Assembly (NCBI RefSeq): GCF_029958925.1
Contig: NZ_CP124616.1
Location: 2,914,001-2,978,000 of the forward strand
Direction: 5' to 3'
Length of the DNA stretch: 64,000 nucleotides
Origin: Tropicibacter oceani
GTDB taxonomy: Bacteria; Pseudomonadota; Alphaproteobacteria; Rhodobacterales; Rhodobacteraceae
Positions 24,097 through 32,247 of the stretch are shown in pieces. Position 1 is the stretch's first letter; each line of letters starts with the position of its first letter. The notes beneath the pieces are model-generated. The model saw only the letters and a list, made by a program, of their open reading frames with translations, was not told where the DNA came from and made no database searches. The translations under genes and the position numbers were made by a program.

Positions 24097-25113
24097 ATGA
24101 ACCAGTCCGACACCCCACGCCCCAGTCAAAGCCTGCCTGTCTACCGGGCAGAGTTCCTGCGCGTGGTCAATGGCGCAAACCTGGGCGACGCGCTGGGGTT
24201 CGCGGACGAGCTGTGCATGGACGACATTTACAGCCTGTCGCCGCTGGCCTCGACGGTTCAGCTGGGTGTCATCAATTCCGCCACCTCGCCTTTTGAAATC
24301 GCCGAAGACAGCGAAAGCGGCACCCCCGGCGCCGATCTGCATCTGGATTGCTGCGTCACCTTCATGAGCGGCGATGGCGCCACCACCGAATGCCTTGTGC
24401 TGGTGGAAACCGATGCCCAGGGCCATGCCATGCAGGTCTATGCCCTGCCGCTGGCCCCGATGAACCCAAAGGCCGATTACGTGCTGGTCGGGGTGAACCG
24501 CGACAATGCCCTGCAACGCTTTGCCCAGGTGGCCTGCGTGTCCTTTACCAAGGGCACCGCGATCACCATGGCATCAGGGGCGCAAAAGCCGGTCGAAGAG
24601 ATCGCCATCGGTGACAAGGTGCTGACCCGCGACGCCGGCATCCAGGAAATTCGCTGGATCGGTCACCAGACCGTGCGCGCCGTCGGGGCCTTTGCGCCGA
24701 TCTGCATCCGGCAGGGCACGCTGAACAACACCCGAGACCTGATCGTTTCGCCCGATTTCCGGCTGTTCATCTATCAGCGCCAGGACCGGCTGGGCGCAGG
24801 CCGCGCCGAACTGCTGGTGCGGGCGCGACACCTGGTGAACGGCGATACCATCACAAGGCTGACCGGCGGCTTTGTCGATTATTACCAGATGCTGTTCGAC
24901 GATCACCAGATCATCTATGCCGAAGGCATCGCCGCCGAAAGCATGCTGGTGGACAGCCGCACCTCGGCGGTCCTACCGGACGAGCTGAATGAAAAGCTGG
25001 CCGAGCTGATCCCCGGTCACGCCGGCAGCGGCCACCGCGCGCTGGAAGTGCAGGAAACCCTGCTGGCGCGCCCCGATGCGGCCGACATCCTGCGCAAATC
25101 CTCGGGCGGCTAG
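24097..25113 (+). CDS. Hint-domain protein
   Basis: A 338-residue protein with a Hedgehog/intein (Hint) autoprocessing-like domain in the centre. Cys147 opens the block CVSFTKGTAITMASG, followed by EEIAIGDKVLTRDAG and IRWIGH, the pattern of the Hint_2 family abundant in Roseobacters. The N-terminal 140 residues are a beta-rich unknown domain; after the Hint core comes LIVSPDFRLFIY (the B-block histidine position is taken by Asp-Phe) and LLVRARHLVNG. Cleavage activity is uncertain. No signal peptide is visible and there is no RTX repeat region, unlike most members. It is transcribed divergently from the SDR operon. Confidence 0.8.
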   Translation: MNQSDTPRPSQSLPVYRAEFLRVVNGANLGDALGFADELCMDDIYSLSPLASTVQLGVINSATSPFEIAEDSESGTPGADLHLDCCVTFMSGDGATTECLVLVETDAQGHAMQVYALPLAPMNPKADYVLVGVNRDNALQRFAQVACVSFTKGTAITMASGAQKPVEEIAIGDKVLTRDAGIQEIRWIGHQTVRAVGAFAPICIRQGTLNNTRDLIVSPDFRLFIYQRQDRLGAGRAELLVRARHLVNGDTITRLTGGFVDYYQMLFDDHQIIYAEGIAAESMLVDSRTSAVLPDELNEKLAELIPGHAGSGHRALEVQETLLARPDAADILRKSSGG

Positions 25114-25210
25114 ACGCCATTGCCCATATCGGCACCGGGCGCATTGGCGGACCGGCCCTCCCCTGCCGGTCCGCCTGCCCCCCCTTGCCTGGCCGCGCCA
25201 GGCCTTGTGC

Positions 25211-25426
25211 CTATTTGCGCAGCCCCTTGGGCGGCGCCATGTCGCTGTCGTCCCAGCCTGGTCTTTCGGGTGCGCCGCGCAACTCCTTGGGCCATAGCCC
25301 GCCCTCGGATTGCGCGCTGCACATCTGCAAGGTCAGGTGATTGCGATAGTCCGTCCGCGTCAAAAGCACCGCACCGCAATGCGGGCAGATGTCCCGGCCG
25401 TCTTCGGTCTTGGGCATCTTGGGCAT
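25211..25426 (-). CDS. Small zinc-ribbon-like protein, function unknown
   Basis: A 71-residue hydrophilic protein. Cys14, Cys17, His30 and Cys36 (ICPHCGAV then NHLTLQMC) form a C-x2-C-x12-H-x5-C pattern that could bind one zinc ion. ATG 25426 is preferred; an in-frame ATG at 25462 would add 12 residues and overlap the upstream gene. It follows another small protein gene on the same strand and may be cotranscribed with it. Confidence 0.6.
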   Translation of the reverse strand: MPKMPKTEDGRDICPHCGAVLLTRTDYRNHLTLQMCSAQSEGGLWPKELRGAPERPGWDDSDMAPPKGLRK

Positions 25427-25451
25427 GTCGCTGTCCTTTCCCGGGCGATCC

Positions 25452-25661
25452 TCAATCGCCACGATGGCCCCGCTTGTAGGCTTCTTTTTCCTCGGGGCTC
25501 ATGTTCTGATACCCGTCATCGCGCGGACCACCCGAATTGGCCGGATCGTCGTGGTGTTTCTTGCGGCGGTCCTTGCCCTTTTTATAGGCCTGCTCGACCA
25601 GCAGTTTTTTCTGCGTGTTGCCGAACCCGCCCACACCATAGATGTCGTCGGTATTGGTCAT
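25452..25661 (-). CDS. Small charged hypothetical protein
   Basis: A 69-residue protein (start MTNTDDIYGVGGFGN) rich in Lys, Asp and Gly, with a strongly basic middle KKGKDRRKKHH at residues 27-37. No known domain is recognised. The start has GGAGA at 25669-25673, on the minus strand, as a likely ribosome binding site. It is divergent from prfC and lies just upstream of the zinc-ribbon gene. Confidence 0.55.
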   Translation of the reverse strand: MTNTDDIYGVGGFGNTQKKLLVEQAYKKGKDRRKKHHDDPANSGGPRDDGYQNMSPEEKEAYKRGHRGD

Positions 25662-25823
25662 GGCTTGTCTCCTCTCCAAGGGGCGCGCTTCGCCCTTTGA
25701 TTGAAGCAAACCCGGGGCGTTCGCGCATTAACACCGGTAAAAATCTGGCGCTTTGTTCGCGCCGCGCCGTCCGCGCCAACGCAGCAGTGGACAAGGACGC
25801 GCCGTCTGCCTATACGCGCGCTC

Positions 25824-27431
25824 ATGTTGGACACCGCCTCAAATCGCCCCGAATTGCCCGCCGAGATTGCCCGGCGGCGCACCTTTGCCATCATCTCGCA
25901 CCCTGATGCGGGCAAGACGACGCTGACGGAAAAGTTCCTGCTGTTCGGCGGGGCGATCCAGATGGCCGGACAGGTCCGCGCCAAGGGCGAGGCGCGGCGC
26001 ACGCGCTCGGACTTCATGCAGATGGAAAAGGATCGCGGGATCTCGGTCAGCGCCTCGGCCATGTCCTTTGATTTCAAATCCTTCCGCTTCAATCTGGTGG
26101 ACACGCCCGGGCACTCGGATTTCTCGGAAGACACCTATCGCACGCTGACGGCCGTGGACGCCGCCGTCATGGTGATCGACGGGGCCAAGGGCGTGGAAAG
26201 CCAGACCCAAAAGCTGTTCGAGGTCTGCCGCCTGCGCGATCTGCCGATCCTGACCTTTTGCAACAAGATGGACCGCGAGGCGCGCGACGTCTTTGACATC
26301 ATTGACGAAATTCAGGAAAATCTGGCGATCGACGTGACCCCGGCCAGCTGGCCCATCGGCATGGGTCGCGAATTCCTGGGCTGTTACGACATGCTCAACA
26401 ACCGGCTGGAACTGATGGACCGGGCCGACCGCAACGTGGTGGCCGAGTCGATCAGGCTGGACGGTCTGGACGATCCCCGCCTTGCCGATCACATCCCCGC
26501 CCACCTGCTGACGCAGCTGCGCGAAGAGGTCGAGATGGCGCGCGAACTGCTGCCCACCCTTGACCCGCAATCGGTGCTTGAGGGGCACATGACCCCGATC
26601 TGGTTCGGCTCGGCGATCAATTCCTTTGGCGTCAAGGAACTGATGGAGGGCATCGCCACCTATGGCCCCGAACCGCAGGTGCAAAAGGCAACGCCGCGCA
26701 GCATCGCGCCCGAGGAACCCAAGGTCACCGGCTTTGTCTTCAAGGTGCAGGCCAACATGGACCCCAAGCACCGCGACCGCGTGGCCTTTGTCCGGCTGGC
26801 GTCGGGGCATTTCCTGCGCGGCATGAAGCTGACCCATGTGCGCACCAAGAAACCCATGGCGATTTCGAACCCCGTGCTGTTCCTTGCCTCGGACCGCGAA
26901 CTGGCCGAAGAGGCCTGGGCCGGCGACATCATCGGCATTCCCAACCACGGCCAGCTGCGCATTGGCGACACCCTGACCGAGGGCGAAGCGATCCGCGTGT
27001 CGGGCATTCCGTCCTTTGCGCCGGAACTGCTGCAAACTGTGCGCGCGGGCGATCCGATGAAGGCCAAGCACCTTGAAAAGGCGCTGATGCAATTCGCCGA
27101 GGAAGGTGCCGCCAAGGTGTTCAAACCGATGATCGGCTCGGGCTTTATCGTCGGCGTCGTCGGCGCCCTGCAATTCGAGGTTCTGGGAAGCCGGATCGAG
27201 CTGGAATACGGTCTGCCGGTGCGCTTTGACGCCTCGCAGTTCACCAGCGCGCGCTGGGTCACCGGACCAAAGGCGGCGGTGGACAAGTTCATCAACGCCA
27301 ACAAGCAGCATATATCCTATGACCACGATGGCGACGTCGTCTATCTGACGCGCCTGCAATGGGACATCGACCGGATCGAACGGGATTACCCCGACATCAC
27401 CCTGACGGCGACAAAGGAAATGATGGTCTGA
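25824..27431 (+). CDS. prfC: Peptide chain release factor 3
   Basis: The GTPase that recycles RF1 and RF2 from the ribosome after termination. The 535-residue protein shows G1 HPDAGKTTLTEK, the switch I segment DRGISVSASAM, G3 DTPGHSDFSEDT, G4 NKMDR and G5 SAINSFGV, followed by the EF-Tu-like domain 2 and the RF3 C-terminal domain (GVVGALQFEVL). ATG 25824 is chosen because MLDTASNRPELPAEIARRRT matches the family; the in-frame start at 25701 adds 41 unconserved residues. Confidence 0.96.
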   Translation: MLDTASNRPELPAEIARRRTFAIISHPDAGKTTLTEKFLLFGGAIQMAGQVRAKGEARRTRSDFMQMEKDRGISVSASAMSFDFKSFRFNLVDTPGHSDFSEDTYRTLTAVDAAVMVIDGAKGVESQTQKLFEVCRLRDLPILTFCNKMDREARDVFDIIDEIQENLAIDVTPASWPIGMGREFLGCYDMLNNRLELMDRADRNVVAESIRLDGLDDPRLADHIPAHLLTQLREEVEMARELLPTLDPQSVLEGHMTPIWFGSAINSFGVKELMEGIATYGPEPQVQKATPRSIAPEEPKVTGFVFKVQANMDPKHRDRVAFVRLASGHFLRGMKLTHVRTKKPMAISNPVLFLASDRELAEEAWAGDIIGIPNHGQLRIGDTLTEGEAIRVSGIPSFAPELLQTVRAGDPMKAKHLEKALMQFAEEGAAKVFKPMIGSGFIVGVVGALQFEVLGSRIELEYGLPVRFDASQFTSARWVTGPKAAVDKFINANKQHISYDHDGDVVYLTRLQWDIDRIERDYPDITLTATKEMMV

Positions 27432-27458
27432 CCTGCCGCCTGCGAGACGGGCTTGTGC

Positions 27459-27476
27459 AATCTGAAATTTCAGATT
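27459..27476. repeat. Perfect 18-bp palindrome AATCTGAAATTTCAGATT
   Basis: Lies 28 bases after the prfC stop. It is an uninterrupted palindrome, and outer arms TTGTGC (27454-27459) and GCACAA (27486-27491) extend it. It may end prfC transcription or bind a dimeric regulator of the next gene. Confidence 0.6.
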
Positions 27477-27509
27477 CTCCGCAGGGCACAACCTTTTGGG
27501 GAATTTTTC

Positions 27510-27539
27510 TTGACTTAACGTCACCCGAAAGGTGACTAT
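27510..27539 (+). promoter_or_regulatory. Promoter with internal operator palindrome for the secreted haem protein
   Basis: A -35 element TTGACT at 27510-27515, an 18-base spacer and a -10 element GACTAT at 27534-27539. The palindrome GTCACC-CGAAA-GGTGAC (27520-27536) fills the spacer, the position used by MerR-type activators and by repressors. A second inverted repeat, CCCCGT at 27540-27545 with ACGGGG at 27555-27560, overlaps the ribosome binding site. Confidence 0.55.
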
Positions 27540-27568
27540 CCCCGTCATATTTCAACGGGGGAAAATTC

Positions 27569-29014
27569 ATGGAACGGTTCTTCGACACGGCCCGCGCGCG
27601 GGCTCATCTTTGTTCGGTCAGTGTGATCGCCCTTTGCGGACTTACCGCGCCCGCGCAGGCGCAAAACGTGCTGCCGACCGATGCGCAGGCCAGCTGCGCG
27701 GTGGATCCGACCGCCTTTGGTACATGGTTCGACAGCGGCACGGCCGCAGGCGGCGGCGCTGTCAAGCCTGCCAACGGTTTCGACTTTCCGCCCTCGGCCA
27801 CCAACACCAAGTGCGATTTCTATAAATGGGGCGCGCAGATGTTCCTGTGGCTGACCTCGCCCGACCCGGCGGGCGGCGTGACCATCGACGGCGACAGCTT
27901 TTACGACGTGATGCCCGATGGCAGCGGCAAACGCCAGTTCGTGCCCAATGACGCGGGCCCGACCGTCATGCAGACCCGCAGCGTCAAGCCGATCGACTCC
28001 GAAGGCACCGGACAGGCCGGCGGCGGCGATGTGCTGATCAGCGCCAACAATTCGCTGGTCTATTACGGGGTGCACGCCAATGACATCTACGCCTGGTTCC
28101 GCACCGGGGTGGTTGACGGCACCTTTACCGGCGACATGGCCAAGGATTTTCCGACCACGCAGGCGGCGGCGCAGCAGGTCGTCGACTATGCAACCGCCAA
28201 GGGCGCAACGATCAGTGATCTGGATGCTTCGACGATGGAGCTGAAAACCTCGTGGGTGGATGCCAGCACCGTCGCGGACAAGACGCAATTCGTCACCGCC
28301 AGCGCGACGGTGCCCAAGTATACGATGACCTCGGACACGCAATGGACGCTGGACGGCACACAGCCGATGGAACTGGCGCTGGTCGGCATTCACATCGTCG
28401 CCCCGGTTCTGGGCCATCCCGAACTGGTCTGGATCAGCTACGAGCACGTCAACAACGCGCCGATGGCTGACTATGTCTATACCACCACCGCAGGCACCCA
28501 GTCGCTGCAGGCCTACAGCGCCAAGGGCGACTGGATTTTCGAGGTGGACGATACCTATACCCCGCCCGAAATCGTCCCCAATGCCTCGCAGCAAAGCAAC
28601 GGCGATATCGCGGCGGCGACAGGCATGACGATCGGTCCGGTGCAGAACGCGCTCAAGAATCCCTGGGGTGTGGCGCCGGGGCCGAACAACGATGCGGGCA
28701 ACAACACCGATCTGGTGTCGCTGAACGTCTCGCTCATGTCCCAGTTGGACGCGCTTGGCGATGTGCGGGGGAATTACTACCAGATCGGCGGGATCTGGAC
28801 GGTGGACGGGCAATTGCCGCTGGGCGGCAGCGACGGCAACATTCGCGGCGGGCTGCGTCTGGCCAACTCCACGATGGAAACCTTTCACCAATACCCCGAC
28901 CACAACGGGTTTACCTCGGAGAACTGCTTTACCTGCCATTCGGTCAGCAGCGAAACCGACCCGGGCGTCGGCGTCAGCCATATCTTTGGCAGCCTCAACC
29001 CCTTGACCCAATAA
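27569..29014 (+). CDS. Secreted protein with C-terminal haem-binding CxxCH motif
   Basis: A 481-residue exported protein. Residues 1-31 form a signal peptide ending in TAPAQA. The body is rich in Asp, Thr and aromatic residues, with DFYKWGAQMFLWLTSPDP near residues 87-104, a motif I have seen in uncharacterised exported proteins. Near the end, CFTCH at 453-457 is a c-type haem attachment site with no obvious distal Met region, since only 24 residues follow. It might be a monohaem cytochrome-like enzyme acting in the periplasm. It stands alone, with its own operator-like promoter and a strong terminator, so it is probably a regulated single gene. Function unknown. Confidence 0.7.
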   Translation: MERFFDTARARAHLCSVSVIALCGLTAPAQAQNVLPTDAQASCAVDPTAFGTWFDSGTAAGGGAVKPANGFDFPPSATNTKCDFYKWGAQMFLWLTSPDPAGGVTIDGDSFYDVMPDGSGKRQFVPNDAGPTVMQTRSVKPIDSEGTGQAGGGDVLISANNSLVYYGVHANDIYAWFRTGVVDGTFTGDMAKDFPTTQAAAQQVVDYATAKGATISDLDASTMELKTSWVDASTVADKTQFVTASATVPKYTMTSDTQWTLDGTQPMELALVGIHIVAPVLGHPELVWISYEHVNNAPMADYVYTTTAGTQSLQAYSAKGDWIFEVDDTYTPPEIVPNASQQSNGDIAAATGMTIGPVQNALKNPWGVAPGPNNDAGNNTDLVSLNVSLMSQLDALGDVRGNYYQIGGIWTVDGQLPLGGSDGNIRGGLRLANSTMETFHQYPDHNGFTSENCFTCHSVSSETDPGVGVSHIFGSLNPLTQ

Positions 29015-29021
29015 CGAAAAA

Positions 29022-29050
29022 GGCCCCCACCCGCGTCTTGGGTGGGGGCC
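29022..29050. terminator. Bidirectional rho-independent terminator
   Basis: An 11-bp perfect stem GGCCCCCACCC (29022-29032) and GGGTGGGGGCC (29040-29050) with a seven-base loop. It is flanked by AAAAA on the left (T-tract for the minus-strand OmpA gene) and by TGATTTCC on the right. It separates two convergent genes. Confidence 0.85.
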
Positions 29051-29065
29051 TGATTTCCAGTTCCG

Positions 29066-30820
29066 TCAGCGCAGCAGCGGCGTGATGCGGCGCACGGCGG
29101 CGCGGCGGTTGGCGCGTTCGGCCAGATCGGTCTGGATGCGCAGATCGCCCTCTCCATAGCCTTGCAAGACCAGGTTTTCCGGCGGAACGGCAAAGTATTC
29201 GGTCAGCGCCAGCGCCACGGATTCCGCCCGGCGGTCAGACAGCGCAAGGTTATAGCTGTATTGCCCCACCGCGTCGGTATGGCCTTCGACCAGGAAAACC
29301 TCGGCCGGGTTGGCGTCGATCATCCGGCGCATGGCGTTGCCCAGCGCCGCAAGGTCCGCCGCCTCTTCGGGACGAATCGCGGCCGAACCGGTGGCAAAGT
29401 TGATCGTGTCCACGGTGATCTCTGGCACCAGTTTGCGCACCGCGTCGATGTTGCGGATCTGGCTCAGCGAAAAGCTGCGCCCGGCGTCGATGCCCTGCTG
29501 CGCGGCCAGCGCGGCGGCCAGGTCCTGCGCCGCGACGTCGCGATAGTTCAGCGACTGCCGGTCGGTGACCTGCGGCAGATCGTTGACCACCACCCGTTCG
29601 CTGGCTTGGGTGTCATCGAACAGGACAACCTCGGTGCCGTCGGTCAGGATGCGGGTCCGGCGCAGCACGCGGCCATCGGCGGCGCGGATGGTTTCCACCT
29701 GCGAGCCATCTTCGTAGGTGACGATATTGCGGGTCGAGCCATCGTCATAGCGATAGGTCTGCACATCCGCGCCGGGGCGGCTGAGCAGCGCATCATCATT
29801 GCGCAGCACGCGCAGCTGACCCTTGTCCTCGATCACCACGCGGTCGCCGCTGTTGGACACCACGCGCTGGTCGTCGGACAGGATATCCGACAGAACTACG
29901 GCGCCAATTCCCAACAGGGCAGCCCCGGCCAGCACGTCGATATTGCTGTCGTTGTCCTTGCCCTTGTCCTTGCCTTTCTTGCCTGACAGCAGGCCGGTGT
30001 CGAAGTCTTCCGAGGACTGGCGCACGTCGTCCTTGGTGATCGTCTGTTCGATCACCTGCGGTTCGGACTGGCCGTCGCGGCTATCGTCGCCTGCGGCAGC
30101 GGCGGCCGGGGCATCATCCTCATCGGCCAGGGCATCGGCCTGATCCTGACCGCCAAGACGCTTGAACAGATCGTCAACGCTGGGCGGTTTGGGCGCGGTG
30201 GCGGTATCGGGCGCGGGGGTCGGTTCAGGGGCGGGCTGGGCATCGCGGCCATCGTCGGCAGCGGGGGCCGCATCAGCAGCGTCAGCGGCCGGGGCCGCAT
30301 CGCCCTTGGGCGCGGTATCGGCCGTGTCCTGTCCGCCAAGGCGTTTGAACAGGTCATCGACGCTGGGTGTCTGGGGCGCAGGGGCCGGTTCAGGGGCGGC
30401 GGCGCTGTCGGCCTGCGGCGCGGGTTCGGGGACGGGTTCCGGCGCAGGGGCTGACTGCGGCGCAGCGGTGGATTGTTCAGGCTGCGGTTCGGGCGCAGGT
30501 TCCGGGGCTGGTTGCGGCGCAGGCGCAGGTTCGGGCGCAGGTTCGGGCGCGGGTTCAGCGGCCTGGGGGGCGGGCTCGGCCTCGGGCGCGGCTTCGGGGG
30601 CCTCGGCGGGGGCGGCCAGGCTGTCCAGCATGGCGCAGTCCAGACCCTCGGGCGCAGGCTTGCCGGCCTCGCACAGCTTTTGCAGCTTGCGCAGTTGCTT
30701 TTCGCTGGGCGCCTCAAGCAGGCCTCCGAGCAGCGAGCCGTTGCCCTGCGCCATGACAGGGGCACTCATGCCCAGCGCCAGCACGCTGGCCGATACGGTG
30801 GCAAACAAAATCGACTTCAT
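29066..30820 (-). CDS. OmpA-family outer membrane / peptidoglycan-binding protein
   Basis: A 584-residue exported protein. Residues 1-23 are a signal peptide (MKSILFATVSASVLALG start, cleavage after VMAQ or so). Residues about 65-300 are a low-complexity Ala/Pro/Glu linker in which PSVDDLFKRLGGQD occurs twice, 61 residues apart. A middle domain has short beta repeats (RVVSNSGDRVVIEDKGQLRV, positions about 320-340). The last 115 residues are the OmpA_C peptidoglycan-binding domain, with INFATGSAAI, VEGHTDAVG, SDRRAESV and GYGE. It probably links the outer membrane to the cell wall. Start ATG 30820 is chosen by the signal peptide. Confidence 0.85.
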   Translation of the reverse strand: MKSILFATVSASVLALGMSAPVMAQGNGSLLGGLLEAPSEKQLRKLQKLCEAGKPAPEGLDCAMLDSLAAPAEAPEAAPEAEPAPQAAEPAPEPAPEPAPAPQPAPEPAPEPQPEQSTAAPQSAPAPEPVPEPAPQADSAAAPEPAPAPQTPSVDDLFKRLGGQDTADTAPKGDAAPAADAADAAPAADDGRDAQPAPEPTPAPDTATAPKPPSVDDLFKRLGGQDQADALADEDDAPAAAAAGDDSRDGQSEPQVIEQTITKDDVRQSSEDFDTGLLSGKKGKDKGKDNDSNIDVLAGAALLGIGAVVLSDILSDDQRVVSNSGDRVVIEDKGQLRVLRNDDALLSRPGADVQTYRYDDGSTRNIVTYEDGSQVETIRAADGRVLRRTRILTDGTEVVLFDDTQASERVVVNDLPQVTDRQSLNYRDVAAQDLAAALAAQQGIDAGRSFSLSQIRNIDAVRKLVPEITVDTINFATGSAAIRPEEAADLAALGNAMRRMIDANPAEVFLVEGHTDAVGQYSYNLALSDRRAESVALALTEYFAVPPENLVLQGYGEGDLRIQTDLAERANRRAAVRRITPLLR

Positions 30821-30957
30821 CTGGGGGTCCTTTCCTCCATGCCCTGGATCGGGCTTGCAGAAGAAACGCACCAACGGCGGGTTTGGTTTCATCGCAGCCC
30901 GTCCAGGGGCGTCGGAGAGTATATAATGGCCCGGACAAAGCGCGATAAGGGACGCGC

Positions 30958-32211
30958 TCAGAGCATCTGCATCAAGCGCGCTTTTTCGCCCATGTCGTCG
31001 GGGCGCGAAATCGCCGTTGCAAGATCTTCGAGCGAGGCGATCGAATGGCCCGCGCGAAAGCTGTGCACATGCGGCAGCATGGCGCGAATGCCGGTGGCCT
31101 TGGGGGCAAAGCCATCCCAGCGGAGCAGCGGGTTCAGCCAGATCAGGCGGCGGGAGGACAGGTGCAACCGCTCCATTTCCTTCTCCAGCGCGCCTGCGTC
31201 GTCGCGGTCCAGCCCGTCGGTGATCAGCAGCACCACGGCGCCCTGCCCCATGACGCGCCGCGTCCAGTCGCGGTTGAACTGGTGCAGGCACTGGCCGATG
31301 CGGGTTCCACCCTCCCAGTCGTGCGCCTCGGCGCCGGCCGCCTTGAGCGCGGCATCGACATCGCGGGTGGCAAGGTGGCGGGTGATGTTGGTCAGCTGGG
31401 TGCCAAAGGTAAAGGCATGCACGCGTGCCCAGCCTGCGCCCTTTTCGTTGGCCACCGCATGCAGGAAATGCAGCACCATGCGGCTGTAATGGCTCATCGA
31501 GCCGGAAATGTCGCACAGCACCACAAGATTGGGCCAGCGCGGGCGCGGCTTGGCACGGGCAATGCTGTGGATTTCGCCGCCGCGGCGCAGGGCATCGCGG
31601 ATCGTCTTGCGGTAATCCAGCCGGTGGCCTTGCGCCGAGGCCATGGAACGGCGCGACATGATCGGTTTGACCGGCAATTTCAGCCGCGCCAGCATGCGCT
31701 TGGCCTGGGCCATTTCCTCGTTCGACATCTGTTCGAAATCGAGGGTGCGCAGCTTTTCCTCGGTCGACATGGTCATCGAGGCGTCAATCTCGATCTGGGT
31801 GCCCTCTTCCTCGCCCTGTTCGCGTTCGGGCAGTTCGGGCATCTGATCGCCCAGCAGCGCCTGCGCGGCGCGCTTTTCGGCGGCCATGGCCAGCTTTTCC
31901 TCCTGCACGCCGCGCACGGCGGGCAGCATCAGGCTCATCATGTGTTCAAGGTAGCGCGGATCGCGCCAGTACAGGCGGAAGATCTGGGCAAAGACGGTGC
32001 GGTGTTCGGGGCGGTTCACGAAACAGGCGTGCAGCGTCCAGTAGAAATCCATCCGGTCGGTGAACCCGGCCGCTTCGACGGCGCGCACCGCGTCGATCAC
32101 CCGGCCCGGCCCGACAGGCAGGCCGGCGCGGCGCAGGGCCCGCGCGAAGTGGATGATGTTCTGTGCCAGCCGCGGGTTTTCCGGCAGCTCGATCGGGATG
32201 TATTCAGCCAT
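30958..32211 (-). CDS. VWA-containing CoxE-family protein
   Basis: A 417-residue cytoplasmic protein. The C-terminal half is a von Willebrand A domain with the metal-site motif DISGSMS at residues 234-240, the later Thr in GGTRIG and Asp in ITDGLDRDD. The N-terminal half (residues 1-220) is helical and acidic (EREQGEEEGTQ near 130) and matches CoxE. CoxE works with MoxR/CoxD ATPases to insert or remodel metal cofactors; in CO dehydrogenase operons it helps mature the Mo-Cu centre. No CO dehydrogenase genes are here. A WD40 gene and a MoxR gene precede it on the same strand. Confidence 0.85.
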   Translation of the reverse strand: MAEYIPIELPENPRLAQNIIHFARALRRAGLPVGPGRVIDAVRAVEAAGFTDRMDFYWTLHACFVNRPEHRTVFAQIFRLYWRDPRYLEHMMSLMLPAVRGVQEEKLAMAAEKRAAQALLGDQMPELPEREQGEEEGTQIEIDASMTMSTEEKLRTLDFEQMSNEEMAQAKRMLARLKLPVKPIMSRRSMASAQGHRLDYRKTIRDALRRGGEIHSIARAKPRPRWPNLVVLCDISGSMSHYSRMVLHFLHAVANEKGAGWARVHAFTFGTQLTNITRHLATRDVDAALKAAGAEAHDWEGGTRIGQCLHQFNRDWTRRVMGQGAVVLLITDGLDRDDAGALEKEMERLHLSSRRLIWLNPLLRWDGFAPKATGIRAMLPHVHSFRAGHSIASLEDLATAISRPDDMGEKARLMQML

Positions 32212-32247
32212 CGGACACCTTTCCCCCTGCGCCCTGCAGGGCGCGCA

